A stretch of DNA of 64,000 nucleotides from Alviniconcha marisindica (lineage: Eukaryota > Mollusca > Gastropoda > Provannidae), in the NCBI GenBank assembly GCA_018857735.1, contig JABMCL010001683.1, positions 666,001 through 730,000 on the forward strand. The letters run 5' to 3'. The notes beneath the pieces were generated by a model. The model was not told the DNA's origin, ran no database searches, and saw only the letters and a program-made list of their open reading frames with translations. Each line of letters opens with the position of its first letter. Within the stretch, counting starts at the first letter, position 1. The translations under genes were made by a program, and so were the position numbers. Below, piece by piece: positions 39,601 to 53,177 of the stretch.

Positions 39601-42600
39601 ACCCACAGAACAGGGCACACCCACAGCACAGGGCACAGTCACACCCACAGCACAGTCACACCCACAGCACAGTCACACCCACAGCACAGACACACCCACA
39701 GTACAGTCACACCCACAGCAGTCACCCACAGCACAGTCACACCCACAGCAGTCACCCACAGCACAGTCACACCCACAGAACAGGGCACACCCACAGAACA
39801 GGGCACACCCACAGAACAGTCACAGCACAGTCACACCCACAGCACAGGGCACAGTCACACCCACAGCAGTCACACCCACAGAACAGGGCACACCCACAGC
39901 ACAGTCACACCCACAGAACAGGGCACACCCACAGCACAGGGCACAGTCACACCCACAGCACAGTCACACCCACAGCACAGTCACATCCACAGCACAGGGC
40001 ACAGTCACACCCCACAGCATAGGACACAATCACACTGACAGGACATGTCACATTGCTACACATTCACACCTTACAGCAGGTGTCCCACTGCCACGCTACA
40101 GCATGCCACACTGATTGCTTGCTATCAATTTTTATGCTGTGGGTTTTGCTGCTTTTCACAAGAGTGACAACAGACAGGAGCCATATTTATTTTCCAGTTG
40201 CACATTGTCGCACAACCCCCTCTCCTCTCCCCTTCTTGCACACTGTACAGTTTCTTCAGTGGGAGAAACAGCTGGCTCACCTGATGGGGACAGACAGGGC
40301 ACTGAACACAGGGGGCAGAAACAGCTGGCTCACCTGATGGGGACATGCAGGGCAGGATAGACAGAATAACTACTGCTGGGTCAAACCTCTGATTCGTCTC
40401 TCCATGGTATCATGTGTAGGATAGACAGAATAACTACTGCTGGGTCAAACCTCTGATTCGTCTCTCCATGGTATCATGTGTAGGATGTACTTGACATTGA
40501 ACGCAGCTTGCAGCGCCTCCTGCTGGCTCAAGGGCATGTCACTCTTGCTGCCTTTCTTCCTTGTCACTAGGAGACTTTCGTAGGCTCCCAGCATGCCTTG
40601 GAGCACACGCACCAAAACGTCCTTCACCACTGACCTGGAGAGACAAAAGAAATCAAGATGAGATTTTTGTTTTCTGTATGTTAATGGTAAAAATGAGAAA
40701 TCTGATAAATGATGACCAATGACAGTGAACAGTAAATAAAATATTTTTTAAAAACAACAACTCTTTATATACATAAAACCACACACACAAAACCTAGAAA
40801 CACGTGACCATTCTTTTACTGGCTGCTTATTTTCACTTTTAGCTTGGTTACACAGAAGTGGTGCTCTTGTGCCAAAAGAACAACAACCTTCAGTCTAAAA
40901 CTGACTTGGTGACAGTAACAGACATTAATTCATACCACACACACTGGCACAGAACGGCACAAGCAAAGAGCAGGAGGACAGGTCAACAACCTTCAAGAAA
41001 CACCACCATCAAGGAAAGGCACCACACTAAGTGGTTGTAACAGTATCCATGGCACAGCAAATCTGACAGCCACCACCTGCTGTGAAGATCAGAACACTTA
41101 CACAGCAAATCTGACTGCTACCACCTGCTGTGAAGATCAGAACACTTACACAGCAAATCTGACTGCTACCACCTGCTGTGAAGATCAGAACACTTACACA
41201 GCAAACCTGACTGCTACCACCTGCTGTGAAGATCAGAACACTTACACAGCAAATCTGACAGCCACCACCTGCTGTGAAGATCAGAACACTTCCACAGCAA
41301 ACCTGACTGCTACCACCTGCTGTGAAGATCAGAACACTTACACAGCAAATCTGACTGCTACCACCTGCTGTGAAGATCAGACCACTTGACTGTCTCCTGG
41401 CTGTGCACAGGCCACAACTGTCTGAACCACCACCGTCTCCCTCTGTGCCCAGTTCAGAACCGTCAGTCAGAACTCTGCCCGTCAGGTCGGCAACATGACA
41501 GAACATCTGCTGCAGACAACCTCAGATGTCAGTTTTGGACAAGATTCAGGTGATGAGGAAGCCTTCAGGCAGCCTGGATGACCTGCGGTGCCTGACAGCC
41601 TGGATGACCTGCAGTGCCTGACAGCCTGGATGACCTGCAGTACCTGACAGCCTGGATGACCTACAGTGCCTGACAGCCTGGATAACCTGCAGTGCCTGAC
41701 AGCCTGGATGACCTGCAGTGTCTGAAAGCCTGGATGACCTGACAGCCTGGATGACCTACAGTGCCTGACAGCCTGGGTGACCTAGCTGGATGACCTGACA
41801 GCCTGGATGACCTGCAGGACCTGACAGCCTGGGTGACCTGACAGCCTGAGTGACCTGACAGCCTGGATGACCTGCAGTGCCTGACAGTCTGGATGACCTG
41901 ACAGCCTGGGTGACCTGACAGCCTGAGTGACCTGACAGCCTGGATGACCTGCAGGACCTGACATCCTGGATGACTTGACAGCCTGGATGACCTGCAGGAC
42001 CTGACATCCTGGATGACTTGACAGTTTGGATGACCTGACAGCCTGGATGACCTGCAGGACCTGACATCCTGGATGACTTGACAGTTTGGATGACCTGACA
42101 GCCTGGATGACCTGCAGGACCTGACATCCTGGATGACCTGACAGTTTGGATGACCTGACAGCCTGGATGACCTGCAGGACCTGACATCCTGGATGACCTG
42201 ACAGCTTGGATGACCTGACAGCCTGGATGACCTGCAGGACCTGACATCCTGGATGACCTGACAGCTTGGATGACCTGACAGCCTGGATGACCTGCAGTGC
42301 CTGGCAGCCTTCATGCTGAGAAGCAGAGTTCTCCTTTAAGTGATCGATATAGAAACGTACACCTCACTGGTGCTCTCTCTAGGTGCCGGACAATGCTCTG
42401 CCGGACAATGCTCTGCCTGACAATGCCCTGCCTGACGATGCCTGACAATGCCCTGCCTGACGATGCCCTGCCTGACGATGCCTGACAATGCTCTGCCTGA
42501 CGATGCCCTGCTGGACAATGCCTGACAATGCCCTGCCTGACGATGCCCTGCCTGACGATGCCCTGCTGGACAATGCCTGACAATGCCCTGCCTGACGATG

Positions 42601-44270
42601 CCCTGCTGGACAATGCCTGACAATGCCCTGCCTGACGATGCCCTGCTGGACAATGCCTGACAATGCCCTGCCTGATGATGCCCTGCTGGACAATGCCTGA
42701 CAATGCCCTACCTGACGATGCCCTGCTGGACAATGCCTGACAATGCCCTGCCGGACAATGCTCTGCTATGACTAGTGGAGCTGAACCAGACCTGTTTACC
42801 CCTCTTTTCACTTGTCAGTACTTTGGGCAGAAGTTGTCAGTAGTCCAAGGTGACTGTCAGTAATACACACACTCCATTTTTCACTCTTATATATTCATAT
42901 CTCACACAATGTTTTAGACAGATGTATTCACAGTTAATTTTTACTCAAACCAAGATTGTAACAAATGAAGGCACAATAGCCTCAAGTTCAAGTGCAACAG
43001 CATTTTGTTTAAACTATTATTAGAAACACCCAATAGATCCATGGATCGTGATGATTACAAGTCTTGACGACTAACAAGTCGCACATCATGGCTTCAGCTC
43101 TAATGATATCCTGCTGGCCTTCACCTTGCTTTGCTTCCAGAAACTTTAAACAAGACGGCTGGGATTTCTTCAAAAGATTCACAATCTTTGTGGCGAATGG
43201 ACTTCATGTGCCTCTTGCAATCGTTTCCACCACCATGTGCACAAGTGAAGTTGATGTCGAAAGAACGAATCGCCTTTTCGCGAATGCAATAAACATGACC
43301 ACCTCTCATGGTACTCTGGGCGATAATGTTGGGTCGCCTTAATTTTCTTGGGAGTAGTCAATCCCGAATCTTCAACACATCTTTTACTCATCTTCCCAAA
43401 GCACACTTCAAAGATGGCGGCAGAAGCAGTTTTAACAATGAGCATGCGCAGTCGGTATTCCAAGGGAAGTAATTTCCTGTCATGACCTGGTTTTGGCCCT
43501 TTGACAGTTTCGATCCTGTGCCTGTGGTTTTACTCCAGCTTAAAATGTGGGAAAGGGAAAATCGGAAGGTGACCGCAATTTTGGACCCAACCAGCGTAAC
43601 AGCGGAATTTGAGGTCTGAATCCGTAGGAATTACGGCAAAACCGTAGGGGTAAACAGGTCTGCTGAACCCTCCATCCCAGCGATGTTCCATGGCTGCAAA
43701 AGTGGCATCCCTTCGCTGAGAATCCACATCAATCAAAGCTTCCTCAGTTCAGCCTGGAGTGGGTATGAATACAGCTTCCAGTGCTTTGTCTGCTGCCAGC
43801 GATTCAGCCCTCCCAGTTCCTTCAGCTTCACTTATTCCACAGTCCTCTTCAGCATACAGTTCTGGATGTGAGGAACAGTGAATCAGACACGTTTTGCAGG
43901 CCAATGTCTGCATGGAGGACAGAAACAGCCAGCAGCATTCTGCAACAAAAATACATGTTTAGGCATCTCTGATGAAGTGAATTCATTCAGCTAAACAGTT
44001 CTCACTTTCCTACACCTACCTGGGAAAAGCATGGGCACCCACTTTGTTGAACTGCTGACACAAGCGGAATAATGTGGAGTGCACATACCACGAAGCCTGA
44101 AACACAGATAGCTGAGTATTACACACACACACGCACAAATACACACATACAAACACACACAAATACACACATACAAAAACTTTCTCATGCACACACTCTG
44201 TCTGTCTGTCTCTCTCTCTCTCACACACACACAAACTCACAAACACACACTCTCTCTCTCTCCCTCTAAT

Positions 44271-44313
<43 letters not shown>

Positions 44314-47300
44314 ACACACACATTACCTGCATTGGAACTTGTATCTTTGATGAATGTTTCTTTCCCTCTTCAGTTTCTTCCATGATCTCCGCCTCTTCCC
44401 ACCTCTGACAGAAAGCACAAAGTGTCACATGCAGGGCCCTTCACAAAGGTTCACCACATGGCATTTTTTTCAGGGCGCCTACAAACTGCTCCATCCTACA
44501 GTCATCAGCCTTTCACAAACTGCTCTGTCCCACAGTCACCAACCTTTCACAAACCGCTCTGTCCCACAGTCACCAACCTTTTACAAACTGTCAAGAACTG
44601 CTCTGTCCTACAGTCACCAGCCTTTCACAAACTGTCAAGAACTGCTCTGTCCCACAGTCACCAACCTTTCACAAACTGTCAAGAACTGCTCTGTCCTACA
44701 GTCACCAACCTTTCACAAACTGTCAAGAACTGCTCTGTCCTACAGTCACCAGCCTTTCACAAACTGTCAAGAACTGCTCTGTCCCACAGTCACCAACTTT
44801 TCACAAACTGCTCTGTCCCACAGTCACCAACCTTTCACAAACTGTCAAGAACTGCTCTGTCCCACAGTCACCAACCTTTCACAAACTGTCAAGAACTGCT
44901 CTGTCCCACAGTCACCAACCTTTCACAAACTGCTCTGTCCCACAGTCACCAACTTTTCACAAACTGCTTTGTCCCACAGTCACCAACCTTTTACAAATTG
45001 TCAAGAACTGCTCTGTCCTACAGTCATAACCTTTCACAAACTGTCAAGAACTGCTCTGTCCCACAGTCACCAACCTTTCACAAACTGCTCTGTCCCACAG
45101 TCACCAACTTTTCACAAACTGCTCTGTCCCACAGTCACCAACCTTTCACAAACTGTCAAGAACTGCTCTGTCCCACAGTCACCAACCTTTCACAAGCTAT
45201 CAACGCCATCTGCTTTTGTTTTTTCAATATTCAGTGACCAAATTTACAGATCATTTCCCTAGGCAACTTCACTTCACCCCATGTGATGTGTGTTCTCCTT
45301 TCACTTCACCATTTAGATGTGAAAGTACCACCATTTCAGGGCTGAAATCACAGATAATAACACAGAGCCCAAATGTGAAGATATCCAGCTGGTCATTCTC
45401 AATCAATAGTGCACCATGGGCTTGACAATCTGACACAAGTTAAAATTCACAAACTGTCAAATATCACAGACTTTCAAGGCCGTTTGGCTGATTACCTCCA
45501 ACCCCCCCCCCCCCCCCCCCCACCCCCACCGCCACTCCCAATAACCTTCACAGACAGTAGGAACACTGTCTCTGATTCATGCACAATTTCACCTCACAGC
45601 ATTTCTTTGTCTTCAGAATGTCATCGTATGGCAGTTCATAGACTTCAGCAGAATGTCATCATATGACTGGCATTTCATAGATTTCACCATAATTTTGTGT
45701 TACGGAAGTTCTTCTTATCAGGCAAATACTACTGTGCATGCTTCCCCATATATACCTCTGTGCATAAAAACGAAACTACCCCATACCCATGTTTGTCAAA
45801 TAATAAAGTCATGAGAGTGAGCAAGGTAAAACAAAAATCCCATCAGAAGACAGTGTCTTACTGTAGCTTTCTGGAGGATGGAGTGGTGCTGCGTGTCAGT
45901 GACGCGCTCTGTGAAAGCTGTTATGACGGTGGACACTGTGTGCTCCACCCAGATCCTGCAATGACAGTGGCAGAAAAACCGTCACCTGACCCTGCTTACA
46001 AACCAAGCAACTAACTAACAAACAAACCAAGCAACTAACTAACAAACAAACCAAGCAACTAACTAACAAACAAACCAAGCAACTAATTAACTAACAAAGC
46101 AACTATGTCAGGGTAAAGAAGACACTCCTAAATCGTGTCCCTTTTCATTTCTTGAAATTGTCTATAATAATTAAACACAAACATGTAATTAGTCACTCAA
46201 CTCACCTGTGTGACCTTGCGCGACACTGATCCAGTCTGCTGACCATGGCCTGCCACTTAATGAACACCAACAGTCAGTCAGTCACTCAACTCACCTGTGT
46301 GACCTTGCGTGACACTGATCCAGTCTGCTGACCATGGCCTGCCACTTAATGAACACCGACAATCAGTCACTCAACTCACCTGTGTGACCTTGCGCGACAC
46401 TGATCCAGTCTGCTGACCATGGCCTGCCACTTAATGAACACCGACAATCAGTCACTCAACTCACCTGTGTGACCTTGCGCGACACTGATCCAGTTTGCTG
46501 ACCATGGCCTGCCACTCGGGAGCTTCCTGCACCTTGTGCTGACTGCGAGGTCTGCGACTGAGAATGGAAACAGAAAGGTTCGGTAAACTAACTAAACTGT
46601 ACTGACTGCTTTCTTTCTTTAGCCTGCCTAGGTGGCCAAGAAGACCAAACAACAGCCTGCACTGCAGAATGTTCTGCCCACCGAGGGGCAAGACAAGCTG
46701 TGTGAGAGACCAACACTCTGAGGGCCGCAGGCAGCTTGTGAAGACAGCTGTAGTCTTCACCACAACTGAGCTGGCCAGGTAATGTGTATACCAAGAACTG
46801 AGCTGGCCAGGTAATGTGTATACCAGGAACTGAGCTGGCCAGGTAATGTGTATACCAAGAACTGAGCTGGCCAGGTAATGTGTATACCAAGAACTGAGCT
46901 AGCCAGGTAATGTGTATACCAGGAACTGAGCTGGCCAGGTAATGTGTATACCAAGAACTGAGCTGGCCAGGTAATGTGTATACTAAGAACTGAGCTGGCC
47001 AGGTAATGTGTATACCAAGGTGAAGACAGCTGTAGCCATCACCACAACTGAGCTGGCCAGGTAATGTGTATACCAAGAACTGAGCTGGCCAGGTAATGTG
47101 TATACCAGGAACTGAGCTGGCCATGTAATGTGTATACCAAGAACTGAGCTGGCCAGGTAATGTGTATACCAAGAACTGAGCTGGCCAGGTAATGTGTATA
47201 CCAAGGTGAAGACTGCTGTAGCCATCACCACAACTGAGCTGGCCAGGTAATGTGTATACCAAGAACTGAGCTGGCCAGGTAATGTGTATACCAGGAACTG

Positions 47301-48831
47301 AGCTGGCCAGGTAATGTGTATACCAAGAACTGAGCTGGCCAGGTAATGTGTATACCAAGGTGAAGACAGCTGTAGCCATCACCACAACTGAGCTGGCCAG
47401 GTAGATGTGTATACAAGGAACTGAGCTGGCCAAGTAGATGTGTATACCAGGAACTGAGCTGGCCAGGTAGATGTGTATCCCAGGAACTGAGCTGGCCAGG
47501 TAGATGTGTATACCAGGAACTGAGCTGGCCAGATAGATGTGTATACCAGGAACTGAGCTGGCCAGGTAGATGTGTATCCCAGGAACTGAGCTGGCCAGGT
47601 AGATGTGTATACCAAGGTGAAGACAGCTGTTTTCCGCACCAGAACTGAGCTAGCCAGGTAGATGTGTATACCAAGGAGAAGACAGCTGTTTTCCACACCA
47701 GAACTGAGCTGGCAAGGTAGATATGTATACCAACGAGAAGACAGCTGTATTCCTCACCAGAACTGAGCTGGCCATGTAGATAATGTGTATACCAAGGACT
47801 GAGCTGGCCATGTAGATAATGTGTATACCAAGGACTGAGCTGGCCATGTGGATGTGTATACCAAGGACTGAGCTGGCCATGTTGATGTGTATACCAAGGA
47901 CTGAGCTGGCCATGTGGATGTGTATACCAAGGACTGAGCTGGCCATGTGGATGTGTATACCAAACGGACTGAGCTGGCCATGTGGATGTGTATACCAAGG
48001 ACTGAGCTGGCCATGTGGATGTGTATACCAAGGACTGAGCTGGCCATGTAGATAATGTGTATACCATGAACTAAGCTGGCCATGTGGATGTGTATACCAA
48101 GGACTGAGTTGGCAATGTGGATGTGTATACCAAAAACTGAGCTGGCCATGTGGATGTGTATACCAAAAACTAAGCTGGCCATGTGGATGTGTATACCATG
48201 AACTGAGCTGGCCATGTGGATGTGTATGTGGCCTGTGATGAACCATGAACTAAGCTGGCCATGTGGATGTGTATACCATGAACTAAGCTGGCCATGTGGA
48301 TGTGTATACCAAGAACAGCTGTATTGTTACCAGACTGAGCTGGCCATGTGGATGTGTATACCAAGAACTGAGCTGGCCATGTGGATGTGTATACCATGAA
48401 CTAAGCTGGCCATGTGGATGTGTATACCAAGGACTGAGCTGGCCATGTGGATGTGTATACCAAGAACTGAGCTGGCCATGTGGATGTGTATACCATGAAC
48501 TAAGCTGGCCATGTGGATGTGTATACCATGAACTAAGCTGGCCATGTGGATGTGTATACCATGAACTAAGCTGGCCATGTGGATGTGTATACCAAGGACT
48601 GAGCTGGCCATGTGGATGTGTATACCAAGGAGAAGACAGCTGATTGCATTCTGCATCATCTTATACAGACAAAACAATAGTACTGGGGTCTTATAGTGCC
48701 CTTTCTCAAACAAGCCCTAGGTGCATACATTTCAAACTCAAGTTAAAAGAACTGACATCAAAACACAATATTAACATACACAAATACCCCCCCCCCCCTT
48801 TTCCAACCAATCTAGACACACACATACATGT

Positions 48832-48880
<49 letters not shown>

Positions 48881-50938
48881 TTACTTGAGGCCGGCTGGAG
48901 ACAGATGGAAGTGTCAGGAGTAAGAGACAGAGAAAAGGTGAGTCTTGAGCTGTGACTTTCACTCACAGAAAGGGACTGTTTCTGACGGAGGGACCAGTGA
49001 CAGAAAAGGTGAGTCTTGAACTGTGACTTTCACTCACAGAAAGGGACTGTTTCTGACGGAGGGACCAGTGACAGAAAAGGTGAGTCTTGAGCTGTGACTT
49101 TCACTCACAGAAAGGGACTGTTTCTGACGGAGGGACCAGTGACAGAAAAGGTGAGTCTTGAACTGTGACTTTCACTCACAGAAAGGGACTGTTTCTGACG
49201 GAGGGACCAGTGACAGAAAAGGTGAGTCTTGAACTGTGACTTTCACTCACAGAAAGGGACTGTTTCTGACGGAGGGACCAGTGACAGAAAAGGTGAGTCT
49301 TGAACTGTGACTTTCACTCACAGAAAGGTACTGTTTCTGACAGAGGGACCAGTGACAGAAAAGGTGAGTCTTGAGCTGTGACTTTCACTCACAGAAAGGT
49401 ACTGTTTCTGACAGAGGGACCAGTGACAGAAAAGGTGCACTGTCCCTGAAATTTCTTTTGTCTGTTTAGAATACAAAACACATAATTATAATGGCTGCCT
49501 CGCTGGCTGTCTATCTGCTGACTCACGCTGAACTCTCCTGGCGCTGGTGATCCAGAGCTCCCAGAATGCATTTCTGCAGGTGAGGGGTCAGATCACTCAG
49601 TGCTGAGCAGGTACGAGCCACCATCAGTATTCTGAAACAGTTGTACAATCTACTGAACTACTCAGCACTGAGCAGGTACGAGCCACCATCAGTATTCTGA
49701 AACAGTTGTACAATCTACTGAACTACTCAGCACTGAGCAGGTACGAGCCACCATCAGTATTCTGAAACAGTTGTACAATCTACTGAACTACTCAGCACTG
49801 AGCACGTACGAGCCACCATCAGTATTCTGAAACAGTTGTGCAACACACTCAGTCCAATCATCACAAAGACATTTTAAAACACTGTCTGAAAGGCATTCCA
49901 AAGAATCAGACATTAAACTGTCTGACGCTGCCTAATAAGAACTACAAATTTATGTTTCTGTTAATAAAATTAAGCATAAATAAAGTGCACAGGAATTAAT
50001 CTCTGACCATTTCAGCAAATAAGGGAAACCAGAAAATGGAAATGGTACAAAGATTTTGAAAACAAAGAACAGATCAATAAAACAAAGAACAAAGAGTGTA
50101 CAAAGGGGGGAGAGAAAAGAAAAGAAGCATGTATAAAGACATGCAAGAAAGACAGAAGGAAGCAACATGGCTGACAAGGAAGACTGTACAAAGACAGAAG
50201 GAAGCAACATGGCTGACAAGGAAGACTGTACAGACAGAAGGAAGCAACATGGCTGACAAGGAAGACTGTACAAAGACAGAAGGAAGCAATATGGCTGACA
50301 AGGAAGACTGTACAAAGACAGAAGGAAGCAACATGGCTGACAAGGAAGACTGTACAAAGACAGAAGGAAGCAACATGGCTGACAAGGAAGACTGTACAAA
50401 GACAGGTACACCAAGAAGACAGTATGGAAGACAAGAAAGAATGCACACAAAAATGGAAAAAGAAAAAGAAGAAAAAACCCCAACAATAATGGCATGGAAA
50501 AGAACTGCAGACTGTAGAGAGATGTGGCAAAGCATCAGCAAGTGTGTACAGGGCCCAGCCAGCGTTCGGCTGTACTGTGTAAGACTGGCTCACTTAATGT
50601 AGAGAGATGTGGCAAAGCGCTAGCAAGTGTGTACAGGGCCCAGCCAGCGTGCGACTGTACTGCGTAAGACTGGCTCACTTGTTCTCTGTGCTGGCCTGCG
50701 TGTCAGGGTCAGGGATTTCATTCAGCGATCTCTCCCACAGCATCAGCTGCTCCATCATGTAGTCCACAATGCTGAAACCCAGCCAGTGTTGGCCATCAAC
50801 AAACAAATGACTGAATACAATAATTCAGAGGGTGAGAGAGAGTCAGTAGTTAGAAACTGGACCTCAATACAATAACAACCACACAGAGTCACCTCAGGAT
50901 CATCAGAAGAAAAGGAGGGAGGGAGGGAGGGATGGGGG

Positions 50939-51008
<70 letters not shown>

Positions 51009-51452
51009 GACAGACAAACAGACAGGCAGAGACAGATGGACAGACACAAAGACAGAGAGAAAGAGAGAATTACATGTACACACAACAATAACCAACATCA
51101 ATTTCTGAACAAAGCGTACAGATCTGTTATAAACTGAAGAGATGTCATATACTGATGGTTCTGATGATGGGCTATGTATTCATGCAGCTCATCTTAGAAG
51201 GAAACAAATCTACACGGATCCAGTACGCCCGGCGCCTAGGACCACACACAAGAGGAGAAAAAGACAACTCACTCTGTGAGTGCCTTGGAGCTGGCAGTCT
51301 GACAGAACTGCAGGATGTGGGCAGTGCTGTCATAGCGATCAAAAGGCTGGCTCTCCGACGTCTGTGTTGTTGCTGCCTCTTTGGGGGGGTGTAGGTATGG
51401 TTCGTTATCCTCTAGCACCAGCTTCAGCTTGTTGTCCAAGCTCTGACATATG

Positions 51453-51504
<52 letters not shown>

Positions 51505-52906
51505 ATCATCACAATCATCCTCTTCATCATCCTTGTCTATGTACTGACATAAACTGCACACACAGATTGTCATCATAATCATCCTCTTCATTGTCCTTAC
51601 CTGTTCATTTTGTGACATAAATTTCACACACACATTGTCATCATAATCATCTTTGCCCTATGCTCTGACATATGCTGCGGATACACATTGTCATCACAAT
51701 CATCCTCTTCATCATCCTCGTCTATGTTCTGACATAAATTTCACAAACACATTATCATCATAATCACCATCTTCACTATCCCTGTCTTTGTCCATGCTGA
51801 CATACACTCACCGTCATCTTGCCTGGCAAGAAGAGCACAAGCCCATCACAGTTACAGCCTTCAAGATAGGAACGAAGGGAAAGACAGAGCTGGCTACACC
51901 AGGCGACAAGCGGCGAGTGTTTACCTGTGCACGGCCGGTGTGAAGGCCCTGGCTTTGAAGACCAGCCCCCCGCTCTCTGCTATGGGGCGACTGGCTGCTG
52001 GCTGCCACACCGAGCTCATCTGGACGTCCCCCACCGCCTCGGACCACAGGAACTGCCCCAGGTCCACTTCATACACCATGGAACTGTGAGGAGGAAAAGT
52101 GGTGTCACTTCATACACCATGGAACTGTGAGGAGGAAAAGTAGTGTCACTTCATACACCATGGAACTGTGAGGAGGAAAAGTAATGTCACTTCATATACA
52201 ATGGAACTGTGAGGAGGAAAAGTGGTGTCACTTCATACACCATGGAACTGTGAGGAGGAAAAGTAGTGTTCATACACCATGGAACTGTGAGGAAAAGTAG
52301 TGTCACTTCATACACCATGGAACTGTGAGGAGGAAAAGTAGTGTCACTTCATACACCATGGAACTGTGAGGAAAAGTAGTGTCACTTCATACACCATGGA
52401 ACTGTGAGGAGGAAAAGTAGTGTCACTTTATACACAACGGAACTTTGAGGAGGAAAAGTGGCCACTCCATACACCATGGAACTGTGAGGAGGAAGACTGG
52501 TCACTCCATACACCATGGAACACTCATCTCCACACAAGACACAGCACTTATCATTTATTCATTGTTATGTCCTGTTTGAGAAGAACTCTACTGCTGCCCA
52601 AGTATGTGTTCAGCTACACAACAACAGCAGCTGGGCAAGATTCCAAGAGGCCAACGCTGACTCTAGAAAGCAAAGAAGTACATCATCCAGCCATCCAGCC
52701 ATCCAGCCCAGAACACAGCTAGTGGTGACCCACGTCAGCCTACCTGTCTCTGACATCCGATGCCAGTTCCATCATGACCTTGGAGATGCTCCGCTTGGTC
52801 ATCTCTGCTGTGCTGTCCAGCTGGTACTGAATCAGTCCCTTCAAACACACAACACTTTGTCAGTTCCGCACACTCTTACCGTCTTTCATCACTTTTCTGT
52901 CTTCTG

Positions 52907-52941
<35 letters not shown>

Positions 52942-52983
52942 TGAGTGTGTTGTGTGTGTATGTATGTGTGTGTGTTTGTGTGT

Positions 52984-53015
<32 letters not shown>

Positions 53016-53146
53016 CTGTGTTTATCAGCTGGCAATACGTCTGCCCCAGTATGCCTAACGAGCATGGCTTTTCTGTGGATGTATGAAGCAACATCAACAC
53101 CATCATTATCATCATCAAACCCAAACTGCCCTAACCTTGACCCTGT

Positions 53147-53177
<31 letters not shown>

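Noticed and set aside
48885..48960. Possible extra COG1 exon (acceptor CTGTCTCCAG, donor GTAAAT)
   Set aside because: The flanking exons (49527 and 46465) already join in phase and match human COG1 without a gap; the open frame comes from the 71-bp array.
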